A stretch of DNA of 45,998 nucleotides from Ignavibacteriales bacterium. GTDB lineage: Bacteria; Bacteroidota; Ignavibacteria; Ignavibacteriales; Ignavibacteriaceae. Of the stretch, positions 15,484-24,517 are shown piece after piece. The stretch covers positions 1 through 45,998 of the forward strand of contig JAGUXE010000050.1 of the NCBI GenBank assembly GCA_020061995.1, given 5' to 3'. The notes beneath the pieces are model-generated. The model saw only the letters and a list, made by a program, of their open reading frames with translations. It ran no database searches and was not told the DNA's origin. The translations under genes and the position numbers were made by a program. Within the stretch, counting starts at the first letter, position 1. Each line of letters begins with the position of its first letter.

Positions 15484-18400
15484 CTAATAATAGTAGTCAT
15501 GTAAAACACTTTTCAGTCGAACTGTTTTGTTTGAAACAATGTCGTAGCCAAAGTCATTTTTGAAGTCAGTTATTTTGTTTTTCCACGAAGTTACATCCTC
15601 GTCCACCATATTGACTTGGGAAAGTAAATTGTAATAAGATATTTTTTCGCTTATTGAGCTACTCGATAGTAAAAGTTCTTTGATGGCTAAACCAAAATCT
15701 TTATCTCTTTTTAGCCTTTCAATCATTGGAATAAAAAAGAACCTGTGATGTCGCTTAATATCACCAACGTTGATAGATATGTTTTTTAAGAAGTCTGTTA
15801 AATTACTAACGTCTCGAAATAAAAATTTGAGATTAAAACCAACATAATTATCTACTGGTGTTTGACTTTTAACTAAATCATCAAACATTGTTTTAAGTAT
15901 AGGTTCCTCTGACCAACCACTACACAAGGCTATTATTCGACCCGAATCCCAAGTATCTCGAATCTTTTTAACTTCTTCATAAACTTGAGTATCATTTTTA
16001 AAGTTTGTCCCTAATAGTCTACCAGCAAGAATTCCATTGCGTCTTTCAGCATCATTAATAAACCGTAATAAAATATCCTTTAAAATAGGACTTCTTGGCG
16101 TTGTTCTATTTAGAAAACTAATTATAGAGTTGTTTTTTATTGTTGAGACATTATTGGATACAAATTCCATTATATGGCTGTAAGTAGGCGATGATTTTGT
16201 GGAATGCCTTGCAAAGAATCCCCAAATATCTTCAACATCTTTTCTGAATTCTAGATTTTCAACTATTGAATTAAAATCTTTGTCAGTACTTGAAATAAGA
16301 TAATCAAAATTGTCAATTAAAGAGTTAATCATTATTCGGCTCGAAGATTTTTTATAAGCGTATTCATTGAAAATATCAAGGTGTCTTGATTTGTCTTTAC
16401 TGTTACTTTCAACATCTTCTACTTCAAAGTACTCATCTAGTTTTTTTGAAATTAAATATCCTGAAAACGCAATACTTCGTCTTACTTCATAGTCAAAACC
16501 TCGTGCGAAAACCAAAGGTTTACATAAATCTATAATCTTGCTCACATTAGTTTCTTTGATATGGTTAAATAAGCAAACTGCCATGTCAGCCATAACTTCT
16601 TCTTCTGCCTCTGCTCCGAAATTGCTTAGAACTGTTTCTACTTCGTTTGACAATTTTGACAAGTCGAAAAAAGCCTCTATAATCAATAACCTGAGTTCTT
16701 TTGATAAAGGGATTGATTTTTTAAGCAACCTGTCTTCATTAGAAATCAGTTTAGGAAAATATTGAACGGATATGCCATATAGACTATTGTCATTCTCTAC
16801 TCGTTCTAAAATATAATCCTGTACGACTTGGTTTGAATGAAAGTCCTTTAAGATTGCATCAAGTGCGGTATAGTATTGTCCCCAAAACCCTTTAGGAAAA
16901 TTGTCAAGTTCATTTATGAGTTTATTTAAAACAGTAGATTCAAAATAATCTTTATCTATTTCAATAAGTGCGGAAATTGCTCTCTCTCTAAATGTTATTT
17001 TTTTATCGAATAAAATGTTTTCTAAGATTTTTATTGCTTCGTCCTTTTCGTTACTATCAAAGACCCTAGTGATAAAATGAGCAGAAGCAGATGTTTTATT
17101 TGTTTCAACAGTCCTAAAATATTCTTTGAGTTTTTTCTTTATCTCTTTGTCATCAGCCCAGCCATCTAATAGAGCCATTACATTCCAATGAGAAAATCCT
17201 GTATTTGGTAAATCTTTAAGAAGTATATTTTTTACATTTTCTGAATGAACAAAAATGCTTGCAAATGCAACTTCTGGGTCAATGTGGTTGTATTTTTTAA
17301 GACGCTTCTCTAACCATTTCTCTACCGATGGGATTAACTCTTTAGTATCTTTGCAATAATAAACCAAATGTTGAAACATTTCGTGTTTTTCGATAGAAAG
17401 AAAAGGAAATTCTTCTTTTTCAAATTGAGCCTTTATTTGGTCAATTACAGCTTGCTCCTTGTTAAAGGATTGAAAAAGCACTTTCCAAGCAATTCCATTA
17501 TCTATTACGTTTTCACGTTCACTATAAAAATCTTTTCTTTCTACAGATTTGATTAGTGTTTCTTTTAGAAAATCGTTTTTATCAAATCCATTTACTAGTA
17601 AATTAACGGCTTCGTGATTTAATTGGTAAGGCATTTGATTTACAACTTGCAATATCAGTTTTAAATCGTCTTGAGTATGTTTCTTTGAGAAAACTTTATG
17701 CTTGAATAGAAAAAGTTGAACAATTGGAACATCAACTTCAATAGATTTTAATAAGTCGTCTCTTTCTTGTTCTGAAATGTCATTGGTAATAATGCTATTG
17801 ATTGCGAAAGCCAGAATGTCTGGATTTGAACATTTAAGAATAATATCTTTGATAAAATTAAAAACATGTTCGTTTTTAATGTGCTTGCTAAAGGCATAGG
17901 AAGCATTGTATCGTAACTCTATTGTACCATTGATAAATGCTTTTTTTAGAAAATCTAATTGTAAATCATTTATCTGTTTGGAATTCTTGAGTGCATTAAT
18001 TCGATAATCTCTGTACTTGTTTTGATTTGGGAAATATTGCAACAGAAAACTTTGTGCCTTTTCTTTTAATCTTCCGTTTTGAAGTGAATTGAGAATTCGT
18101 CTAAGTAAAGCTTCTTTGTATTTTGGGTCTGTTTCATATTCGAAATCAGAAATAATAGAATCAAAGGAACTATTGATAATTTCATTTGGTGCATTTTCTA
18201 AGTTAATTGCAACTTCATATGAAATTAATTTCAAATACTCTTCTTGGTATTTTTCACGAACTGCTTTTTTCAATTCATCAAAATAGGTCGTATATTTTTT
18301 TATTTGTTTAATTTGCATTAACCCAAAAAAGTTTACAATTACTTGATGAAAAGTAGGATTAGATGCAAATTGGTTTATAAATTCTTTTACAACGTCTTCA

Positions 18401-20361
18401 TCTGAATCGTACAAACGTTGTGCAGCTAGGAATTCCTGAAATTGTTTATGCCCAAAGGAAATTTCATCTTTTGATTTTTCAATGATAATTCCAAAATTGT
18501 TTGCACCAACCTCTAATAACTCTTCGCTACGAATCTTTGATTTTGCTTTGTCATATCCTGCGTACTCAACAAGATATTGTTCAATTGTTTTATGTGCTTC
18601 ACTTTTCAAAATTACACCATCATTACTCTCTTTTTGAATAAAAATTGCTAGTTCACAGAAAATGTCCTTAAAATCTATTTCGTTCGTTTTATCTTGCACT
18701 ATTCCTGCATCAGCTACACGCTTTGTAGGGTGCTTTTTGATTAAGTATTGAGTTATTTCTTTAAGTGCTTCCAGTTTGTTTTTAGGCAATACTGAATCTT
18801 GCATTTTTTGAATTATCAAAATACTTAACAGCAATGGTGTTTCTGCTAGCTTTTTCAAATCACCTGCTTGTTCCAATTCTTTTACAAAATTATCAGTCAG
18901 GTTTTTTGAATAGTCTTTGTCTTGAATATCGTCTTGTAAAGAAGTCCATTTACTGTACCACTTTTCAATGAAATTTCTTTGTTGTGTTTTAGAAAAACCC
19001 GCAAGATTTAAAACGTTTAGATTTGTAAAAGCCTCTTTCAACATTCTAAAGCCATACGGTCTGCTTGAATAGAGTACTTTACAATCGTACAACTCTCTGA
19101 TTGTTTCTATACGTGTTATAGCTTGATAAGCGGATGAAATACTACTCCATTCATCAATTCCATCAATAACCAAAAACAATCTTTCATCTTCTAATGCTTC
19201 TTTCGCAATTTCGAAAAGATGATTCTTACCATTACCATTAAACCAAAGATTAAGTATCTCTGAGATACTTAGAGAATCGTTTTGACTAAGATGTTTAGTG
19301 ATGAATGCAAAAGGCAGCCATAAGGGCAAGGTCTTACCGTATTTTTGCGAAATGTTTTCTAATTGAGGGTTTGAACTCAAAATATCTAATGTTATGTATC
19401 TAAGCAAGGTGCTTTTCCCTGCACCGGGGTCACCAATAATAATATTCCTATTGTTGCTTACTAATGCATCATCTATTTTTATTCGAATATCAATGCTACT
19501 TTCTTCTACATCATTATTGTTCTTCCAATTCCTACGTCTGAACTCATTTTCAGATTGGCCATAACTGTAATCATCATAATAATATTGGTCTTGATTTGCA
19601 GTTGAAGCAGAATTTTCTTTATAAGATTCAAAACCTTCTTCTTTTACATTTGAAAGAATATCGGGAATAATAAATCTGTCTTGTAACTTATATGGACTAT
19701 TTAATTCCTTAACTGGAATTCCGGGGTCTTGAATATTGAAAATTGTTGAATAAAACTCGTACAACTCTTTTCTAAAATTCGCAATTTGTTTTGCATCGAA
19801 TTTTTTTGATTTTGAAAGCTGCTGTAACGCAAGTTCTCCATTAAACTTCTTTACCCATTCTGAACCAAAAAAGTCAAACACAATTTGAGGTTTGACTTTG
19901 AGTAATCTAGAAAGTTGAATTTTGTCCCATTTTACTAAGGTTATATTTTCCTTTTGCAGCTCGTTTTTTAGTTCTTCAAACTTGTCTTGAACCTGAGTTT
20001 TATTCCATTCGCAAGAAGTACACAAATGTAGGTTTTCGCTTTTGCTGTAAAAGTCTTTGCTTTTAAAGTATTCGACAGCTTTATTAATGTCGCTTAAATC
20101 AAATTCTTGGTATCTCTTACATTGGTAGGAACTATATCGTCCATTGGGTTGTCTCGCAAAGATGTCTATACCTTCTTGGGCTTGTCCCTTTATGCCATAT
20201 ATTTCACAATCGTTTATAGAAAAGTCTAATTGTACAACAGCTAAGCATAGTTTTTCAAAGTCTTCCCAATTCAATTTTTCAAAAGGAAGTTCTTGAATTG
20301 TCGTGTCAATAGGTGGGTCAACAATGGTCTGAGGTGGTGTATGTAAATAACTTAAATTCAT
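15484..20361 (-). CDS. Nuclease-NACHT-repeat protein, bacterial NLR-like (Avs/bNACHT type)
   Basis: This 1625-residue protein has three parts. Residues about 25-170 form a restriction-endonuclease-like (Mrr/PD-(D/E)xK) domain with E63-G-I-D66 and Q80-C-K82. A low-complexity Tyr/Asp/Asn-rich linker lies at about 250-285. The NACHT/STAND ATPase has Walker A GDPGAGKST (310-318), Walker B LFLVIDGIDE (395-404), LAETPLLLSIL near 500, and GHKQFQEFLAA at its end. From about 690 to the C-terminus there is a long helical region resembling HEAT-type repeats, likely the sensor. By precedent from Avs and bNACHT proteins, phage recognition by the repeats triggers oligomerisation and nuclease activation. 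It is a single gene with no partner effector, flanked by palindromic spacers. The phage trigger is unknown. Confidence 0.88.
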   Translation of the reverse strand: MNLSYLHTPPQTIVDPPIDTTIQELPFEKLNWEDFEKLCLAVVQLDFSINDCEIYGIKGQAQEGIDIFARQPNGRYSSYQCKRYQEFDLSDINKAVEYFKSKDFYSKSENLHLCTSCEWNKTQVQDKFEELKNELQKENITLVKWDKIQLSRLLKVKPQIVFDFFGSEWVKKFNGELALQQLSKSKKFDAKQIANFRKELYEFYSTIFNIQDPGIPVKELNSPYKLQDRFIIPDILSNVKEEGFESYKENSASTANQDQYYYDDYSYGQSENEFRRRNWKNNNDVEESSIDIRIKIDDALVSNNRNIIIGDPGAGKSTLLRYITLDILSSNPQLENISQKYGKTLPLWLPFAFITKHLSQNDSLSISEILNLWFNGNGKNHLFEIAKEALEDERLFLVIDGIDEWSSISSAYQAITRIETIRELYDCKVLYSSRPYGFRMLKEAFTNLNVLNLAGFSKTQQRNFIEKWYSKWTSLQDDIQDKDYSKNLTDNFVKELEQAGDLKKLAETPLLLSILIIQKMQDSVLPKNKLEALKEITQYLIKKHPTKRVADAGIVQDKTNEIDFKDIFCELAIFIQKESNDGVILKSEAHKTIEQYLVEYAGYDKAKSKIRSEELLEVGANNFGIIIEKSKDEISFGHKQFQEFLAAQRLYDSDEDVVKEFINQFASNPTFHQVIVNFFGLMQIKQIKKYTTYFDELKKAVREKYQEEYLKLISYEVAINLENAPNEIINSSFDSIISDFEYETDPKYKEALLRRILNSLQNGRLKEKAQSFLLQYFPNQNKYRDYRINALKNSKQINDLQLDFLKKAFINGTIELRYNASYAFSKHIKNEHVFNFIKDIILKCSNPDILAFAINSIITNDISEQERDDLLKSIEVDVPIVQLFLFKHKVFSKKHTQDDLKLILQVVNQMPYQLNHEAVNLLVNGFDKNDFLKETLIKSVERKDFYSERENVIDNGIAWKVLFQSFNKEQAVIDQIKAQFEKEEFPFLSIEKHEMFQHLVYYCKDTKELIPSVEKWLEKRLKKYNHIDPEVAFASIFVHSENVKNILLKDLPNTGFSHWNVMALLDGWADDKEIKKKLKEYFRTVETNKTSASAHFITRVFDSNEKDEAIKILENILFDKKITFRERAISALIEIDKDYFESTVLNKLINELDNFPKGFWGQYYTALDAILKDFHSNQVVQDYILERVENDNSLYGISVQYFPKLISNEDRLLKKSIPLSKELRLLIIEAFFDLSKLSNEVETVLSNFGAEAEEEVMADMAVCLFNHIKETNVSKIIDLCKPLVFARGFDYEVRRSIAFSGYLISKKLDEYFEVEDVESNSKDKSRHLDIFNEYAYKKSSSRIMINSLIDNFDYLISSTDKDFNSIVENLEFRKDVEDIWGFFARHSTKSSPTYSHIMEFVSNNVSTIKNNSIISFLNRTTPRSPILKDILLRFINDAERRNGILAGRLLGTNFKNDTQVYEEVKKIRDTWDSGRIIALCSGWSEEPILKTMFDDLVKSQTPVDNYVGFNLKFLFRDVSNLTDFLKNISINVGDIKRHHRFFFIPMIERLKRDKDFGLAIKELLLSSSSISEKISYYNLLSQVNMVDEDVTSWKNKITDFKNDFGYDIVSNKTVRLKSVLHDYYY

Positions 20362-20416
20362 ACTTTCTTTTCAATAGGTGTCTTATTTAGTTATGTCTGT
20401 TCTTTTATAGTGTTCA

Positions 20417-20459
20417 CTAACATTATTCTTTACGCAATATTGCATTAATCCCACTTTAA
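20417..20459 (-). repeat. Junction element J2, homologous to 10571-10613
   Basis: Ungapped match to J1 at 33 of 43 positions. The core tacgcaatattgcatta is self-complementary, and the minus-strand end reads AATGTTAGTG. It lies 56 bases upstream of the NACHT start codon, at the outer edge of the accessory block. Confidence 0.55.
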
Positions 20460-20607
20460 CTCCTATGATTTTTTTGTGTGATAACCGCAACTTATTGGTT
20501 ATTAAGAACAAAAATATAGAAAGAACCACTGATAGACAAATACTCTAAATTAATACGGTTAAAAACTATTCCGCTAAAACAGAAAAAGTTATATCTACAT
20601 CGCTTAC

Positions 20608-21477
20608 TCAAAACTTCAAACCATACCATATTACATTTGGATAAACTTTTATAACCGGAGCAGGAAAACGGTAATAGTTGAGATTCTTTTTTAGAAATTT
20701 TACGATAGGGTGATTTCCCGGTAGTTCTTCCAAATTCCAATCTAATCCGATAAAAAATTCATGATTTCCACCTGATGGCGAATCGAGATGTTTTACACTA
20801 TGTCCAATTGCCAGATTAATAAATGAAGGAAGATATTCTTTAATTATTCCGCCTGATAGTTCACGGATGTTTATACTAACCCAATCGTACGTACTTTCAT
20901 AATCATCAAAAATGACGCTGTGGGAGCCATTCTTAAATCTGTTTGATGCATGAAAACTTATTTTAGGGGAGAAATTATTAAGCATCGGATTGTGATATTG
21001 AAGTATCGGATAAAGTGCACCGAGGGAATTCGCAGTAAAATCTCCCCAACTGAATCCCCACTGTTTAGAAAATCCATCTTTTATTTCGATGTAAGTTTGG
21101 TATGAAAAAGCAAGTAGAGCAGAATAATACAAACTTTGTTTTTGTGAAAGACCTGTCCATTCCAATGCCTGAGAATATATTTTTGTTGTAAGATAAGGGA
21201 AGTAGAAATGTCCGAATTTATCTGACCCGAGTGCATAATTCCAATCGTAATCCCATTCAAAGTGAAAAGAACTTTTTTCTCCTTTCCACCATAAGTTATT
21301 ATTAAGCGCATGCCCGTATATGAAACCTGCGGCAGTTACTCCGCTAACCACACCCAGTTTCAGATAATTGATGGAATCAGCTTTTACAGTATTGTCAAAC
21401 TGGGCACTAAGAAAAGTGTTCACAATTATTATGAAACTTATTGAGTAGTTAAACTGTTTAATAAAGTAACAAAGCAT
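20608..21477 (-). CDS. DUF2279-like envelope protein
   Basis: This 289-residue protein resembles the DUF2279 family of predicted periplasmic or membrane proteins. The recognisable parts are the N-terminal hydrophobic signal (SISFIIIVNTFLSAQ), ALNNNLWWKGEKSSFHFEWD, the conserved GSDKFGHFYFPYLTT, and EIKDGFSKQWGFSWGDFTAN. The C-terminal 120 residues have alternating beta-like segments. The function is unknown. It is divergent from the metallo-hydrolase at 21607, with 129 bases between the start codons. It marks the return to ordinary chromosomal genes after the accessory block. Confidence 0.75.
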   Translation of the reverse strand: MLCYFIKQFNYSISFIIIVNTFLSAQFDNTVKADSINYLKLGVVSGVTAAGFIYGHALNNNLWWKGEKSSFHFEWDYDWNYALGSDKFGHFYFPYLTTKIYSQALEWTGLSQKQSLYYSALLAFSYQTYIEIKDGFSKQWGFSWGDFTANSLGALYPILQYHNPMLNNFSPKISFHASNRFKNGSHSVIFDDYESTYDWVSINIRELSGGIIKEYLPSFINLAIGHSVKHLDSPSGGNHEFFIGLDWNLEELPGNHPIVKFLKKNLNYYRFPAPVIKVYPNVIWYGLKF

Positions 21478-21606
21478 GTTTAATTAAATCCCTTTTGCAG
21501 ATTGCCTGAGTTTATTAAATTTGTTCGGGCATGCATAAAAATTAAAGAATACAGGTTAAACTTAAAAGAAAGAAACAATTTCTTTTATCATTTTTTATGG
21601 AAGTAT

Positions 21607-22539
21607 ATGAATAGAAAAAAGTTTATTAAGAGAAGTTTGATGTTAACGACGGGCGCATTTTTGATTTCACCAATAGCCAAATACTATGGCGAAACTTCAG
21701 CTAAGCAACCTGCAATGAAACCTGAACCCAATAAATGGAAAGATGATGAAATATCTATCTCATGGATTGGTCATTCAACTGTCTTAATTAACTTTTTCGG
21801 AAAAATAATTTTAACCGATCCTGTTCTTTTCAGCAGAGTGGGCATTTATATTCTAGGGACGAATTTCGGTCCCGAACGATTTACAGCCCCTGCTTTAACA
21901 TTTGAAGAAATGCCTAAACCTGATTTGATTCTTCTTTCTCATGCTCATATGGATCACATGGATTATCTTACGCTTGATCATTTTTCTTCCGAGTATCCTA
22001 AGCAAATTGATGTAATAACTGCTTACAATACAATGGATGTTATTCAAAATCTAAAATGGAAATCAATCCGCGAGATGGATTGGGGTCATATAACTGAATC
22101 AAACGGAATAAAACTTAGTGCACTTCAAGTGAAACATTTCGGATGGCGTTTCCCATGGGAACGTGACCGTTCAAAAGGTTTTTTTGATAATGGCAGAAGT
22201 TACAATGCCTACATTCTTGAGAGAAATGGTGTGAAAATATTATTCGGTGGAGACACTGCAAATACAGATCTATTTAAGAAAGCGGGAGAAACAGTTGATA
22301 TAGCAATAATGCCGATTGGAGCTTATCATCCTTGGAAGATGAATCACTGTAATCCTGAAGAAGCATTGCAAATGGCAAAAGAACTTGAAGCAAAAGTATT
22401 TATTCCGATTCATACAAATACTTTCAAACAAGGATTGGAGCCGCGGGAAGAGGCTTTGGAATGGATTACTAATTCATTTTCAAAATATGATTTACAACTC
22501 GGAATTACGCAAATTGGTGAAACTTTTCAGACCGCATAA
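21607..22539 (+). CDS. Metallo-beta-lactamase-fold hydrolase (UlaG/NAPE-PLD-like), exported
   Basis: From the ATG at 21607, with TATGGAAGTAT upstream, the product is 310 residues. The longer TTG-started frame from 21502 is unlikely. The N-terminus NRKKFIKRSLMLTTGAFLI resembles an export signal and is close to, but not a clean, twin-arginine motif (RK, not RR). Metal ligands are H112-A-H114-M-D116-H117, D216 in GGDTANTD and H269 in IPIHTNTF. IGHSTVLI near residue 54 is typical of the UlaG/NAPE-PLD-like group. The substrate may be a phosphodiester or lactone; it cannot be fixed from sequence. It converges with the acetyltransferase gene, and the stop codons are 2 bases apart. Confidence 0.85.
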   Translation: MNRKKFIKRSLMLTTGAFLISPIAKYYGETSAKQPAMKPEPNKWKDDEISISWIGHSTVLINFFGKIILTDPVLFSRVGIYILGTNFGPERFTAPALTFEEMPKPDLILLSHAHMDHMDYLTLDHFSSEYPKQIDVITAYNTMDVIQNLKWKSIREMDWGHITESNGIKLSALQVKHFGWRFPWERDRSKGFFDNGRSYNAYILERNGVKILFGGDTANTDLFKKAGETVDIAIMPIGAYHPWKMNHCNPEEALQMAKELEAKVFIPIHTNTFKQGLEPREEALEWITNSFSKYDLQLGITQIGETFQTA

Positions 22540-22541
22540 AG

Positions 22542-22997
22542 TTATTTCAAATCTTTATACATCTTCATATGTGGAATTGTCACTTCTATAAAATGCTCCC
22601 CTTCGAGTTTATAATTCATTTTCTTATAAAATGGGATAGCGGTTTCACGAGCATGTAAAATCATTTTCGTGAAACCTTTTTTTAGTGCGAATTCTTCTGA
22701 ATGAATTACAAGAAGCTTTCCGATCCCTTTTCCTTGATAATCACTATCAACAGCAAATTGCCTCATCTGGATAATATTTTGGTTAAGCGGTTTTAATAAT
22801 AGAGAGCCGATTAATTTATCAGTTTCAAATGCACATAAATGGAATTGATCTTTCTCTTCATCAAGCTGCTCACGGGTGTAAAGAAGAGATAAAGGTTCGC
22901 GCAATATTTTGTATCGAAGCTTCACCTCTTCTTCATACAATTCGGAATTGTGAACTATTTCTTTTATTACAATAGTTTTGAGTTTGGAAAGATTCAT
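22542..22997 (-). CDS. GNAT-family N-acetyltransferase
   Basis: This 151-residue protein starts at the ATG at 22997; a GTG one codon earlier is also open. The acetyl-CoA-binding motif is QFAVDSDYQGKGIGKLLVIH (Q/RxxGxG), and the last strand AIPFYKKMNYKLEGEHF is the usual GNAT end. The acceptor amine is unknown, and it resembles the ElaA/YjcF-like small group. The start codon lies 5 bases after the glgA stop at 23003, so it is probably co-transcribed with and translationally coupled to glgA. No functional link to glycogen is evident. Confidence 0.85.
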   Translation of the reverse strand: MNLSKLKTIVIKEIVHNSELYEEEVKLRYKILREPLSLLYTREQLDEEKDQFHLCAFETDKLIGSLLLKPLNQNIIQMRQFAVDSDYQGKGIGKLLVIHSEEFALKKGFTKMILHARETAIPFYKKMNYKLEGEHFIEVTIPHMKMYKDLK

Positions 22998-23002
22998 CAC
23001 AA

Positions 23003-24472
23003 TTACCCGCGCCGTTTTTGCACAGCTATTCTATATAGTTCAAGATATTTCTTTGCGGAAACTTCCCACGAAAAATCTTCAGTCATTCCGTTATACATTA
23101 TCTTTTGCCAGGTTGTCTTATCATCAAAAGTTTTTACTGCACGGTAAAGAGTTGAATATAATGCTTCAGGAGTATATTCATTAAATGTAAAGCCTGTTCC
23201 GGTTTCATCTCCCTTATACATAAGTTCATGCCAGTCGGAGACTGTATCAGCAAGCCCACCGGTTTTCCGAACAACAGGGACAGTTCCATACCGCAAGCTG
23301 TAAATTTGGTTCAATCCGCATGGTTCATAATGGGATGGCATTAGGAAAATATCAGCTCCGGCTTCTACAAGATGAGATAATTCATTGTTGTAACCGATAT
23401 AAGTGTAAATTTTTTCCGGATAATAATAAGCAGTTCTTCTAAAAAACTCTTCATACTGATCTTCACCGCTTCCTAGGATTACCCATTGCGCATCTATATT
23501 GACTAATTCGCTAAATGCTTTTTCTATTAAATCAAAACCTTTTTGCGCAACAAGTCTTGAGATTATTCCGATTAACGGTTTTTCAGGATGAAACGGTAAG
23601 CGAACGGCATCCATCAGGAATTTTTTATTTTCAATTTTTCTGTGAAGTGATTCTCTATTATAATGAAACGGAATATGTCTATCGTCTTCCGGATTCCATA
23701 TATGATAATCAACTCCGTTTACTATTCCGTAAAAATCATCTTTACGGTAATGAAGAACTCCTTCCAATCCGGCTCCGTATTCAGGAGTCATTATTTCTTG
23801 GGCATAAGTTTGTGACACGGTATTAATCATATCGGCGTACATTAAACCTATTTTTAAAAAACTGACACTATTCCAGATTTCTACAGGACTATTTTCGTAG
23901 AACAATTCCGGTTTTATCTCCGCTTTATACAAAGCCTCCTTCGGAAATCTTCCTTGATAACCGATGTTGTGTATTGTAAATACCATTGCAATCGGGTCGA
24001 AGAATTTATCCCAGCTATAATTATCTTTTATGTAGAGGGGAATTAGTCCGGTTTGCCAATCGTTGCAATTTATAACATCCGGCTGCCATTTCAATCGTTG
24101 AAGTGCTTCAAGGACAGACTTTGAGAATAAAATAAACCGTTCATCTTCATCTGTATCATTAGTATATATTTGAGGACGAGCAAAATATTCAGGGGAATCA
24201 ATAAGGTATATCGTAACTTCAGAATTCGGCAAGGTTGAAGTAAAAACATTTACATTATAGACTTTTCCATAAACTCTAATTGGCATTTCACCAATAGGCC
24301 AGCAATAGCTTAAATCAAATTTATTATGATCAATTGACGAATACTTGGGTAAAAATACTTTAACATCGCAACCGAGTTCGGTTAATGCTTTCGGTAGAGC
24401 TCCGACAACATCACCAAGTCCACCGGTTTTCGCAAACGGATATGCTTCTGATGAGGCAAATGCTATTTTCAT
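23003..24472 (-). CDS. glgA: Glycogen synthase (ADP-glucose, GT5 family)
   Basis: This 489-residue enzyme extends glycogen or starch-like glucan from ADP-glucose. The ATG at 24472 is preferred to the ATG five codons upstream because ACGGTGAAATC gives a ribosome site and the product then starts MKIAFASSEAYPFAKTGGLG. The K-x-G-G-L ADP-glucose motif is KTGGLGDVVGALPKAL. Further marks are NCNDWQTGLIP, the second-domain LIGIISRLVAQKGFDL, and the acceptor region MPSHYEPCGLNQIYSLRYGT with the conserved E-P-C-G-L. The gene follows hemB after 45 bases, a pairing common in this group. Confidence 0.95.
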   Translation of the reverse strand: MKIAFASSEAYPFAKTGGLGDVVGALPKALTELGCDVKVFLPKYSSIDHNKFDLSYCWPIGEMPIRVYGKVYNVNVFTSTLPNSEVTIYLIDSPEYFARPQIYTNDTDEDERFILFSKSVLEALQRLKWQPDVINCNDWQTGLIPLYIKDNYSWDKFFDPIAMVFTIHNIGYQGRFPKEALYKAEIKPELFYENSPVEIWNSVSFLKIGLMYADMINTVSQTYAQEIMTPEYGAGLEGVLHYRKDDFYGIVNGVDYHIWNPEDDRHIPFHYNRESLHRKIENKKFLMDAVRLPFHPEKPLIGIISRLVAQKGFDLIEKAFSELVNIDAQWVILGSGEDQYEEFFRRTAYYYPEKIYTYIGYNNELSHLVEAGADIFLMPSHYEPCGLNQIYSLRYGTVPVVRKTGGLADTVSDWHELMYKGDETGTGFTFNEYTPEALYSTLYRAVKTFDDKTTWQKIMYNGMTEDFSWEVSAKKYLELYRIAVQKRRG

Positions 24473-24517
24473 GATTTCACCGTTCATTTGGTTAAATAAA
24501 ATATTACAATGAACAAA

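Noticed and set aside
15300..15509. 69-residue minus-strand frame after the NACHT gene
   Set aside because: It reads through the palindromic attC-like spacer and overlaps the NACHT stop; such frames commonly arise from these spacers.
20492..20740. 82-residue minus-strand frame
   Set aside because: Overlaps the end of the DUF2279-like gene in another frame; no supporting signals.
21607..21690. Twin-arginine signal on the metallo-hydrolase
   Set aside because: The motif reads NRKKFIKR with Arg-Lys in place of Arg-Arg, so export by Tat is possible but not claimed.
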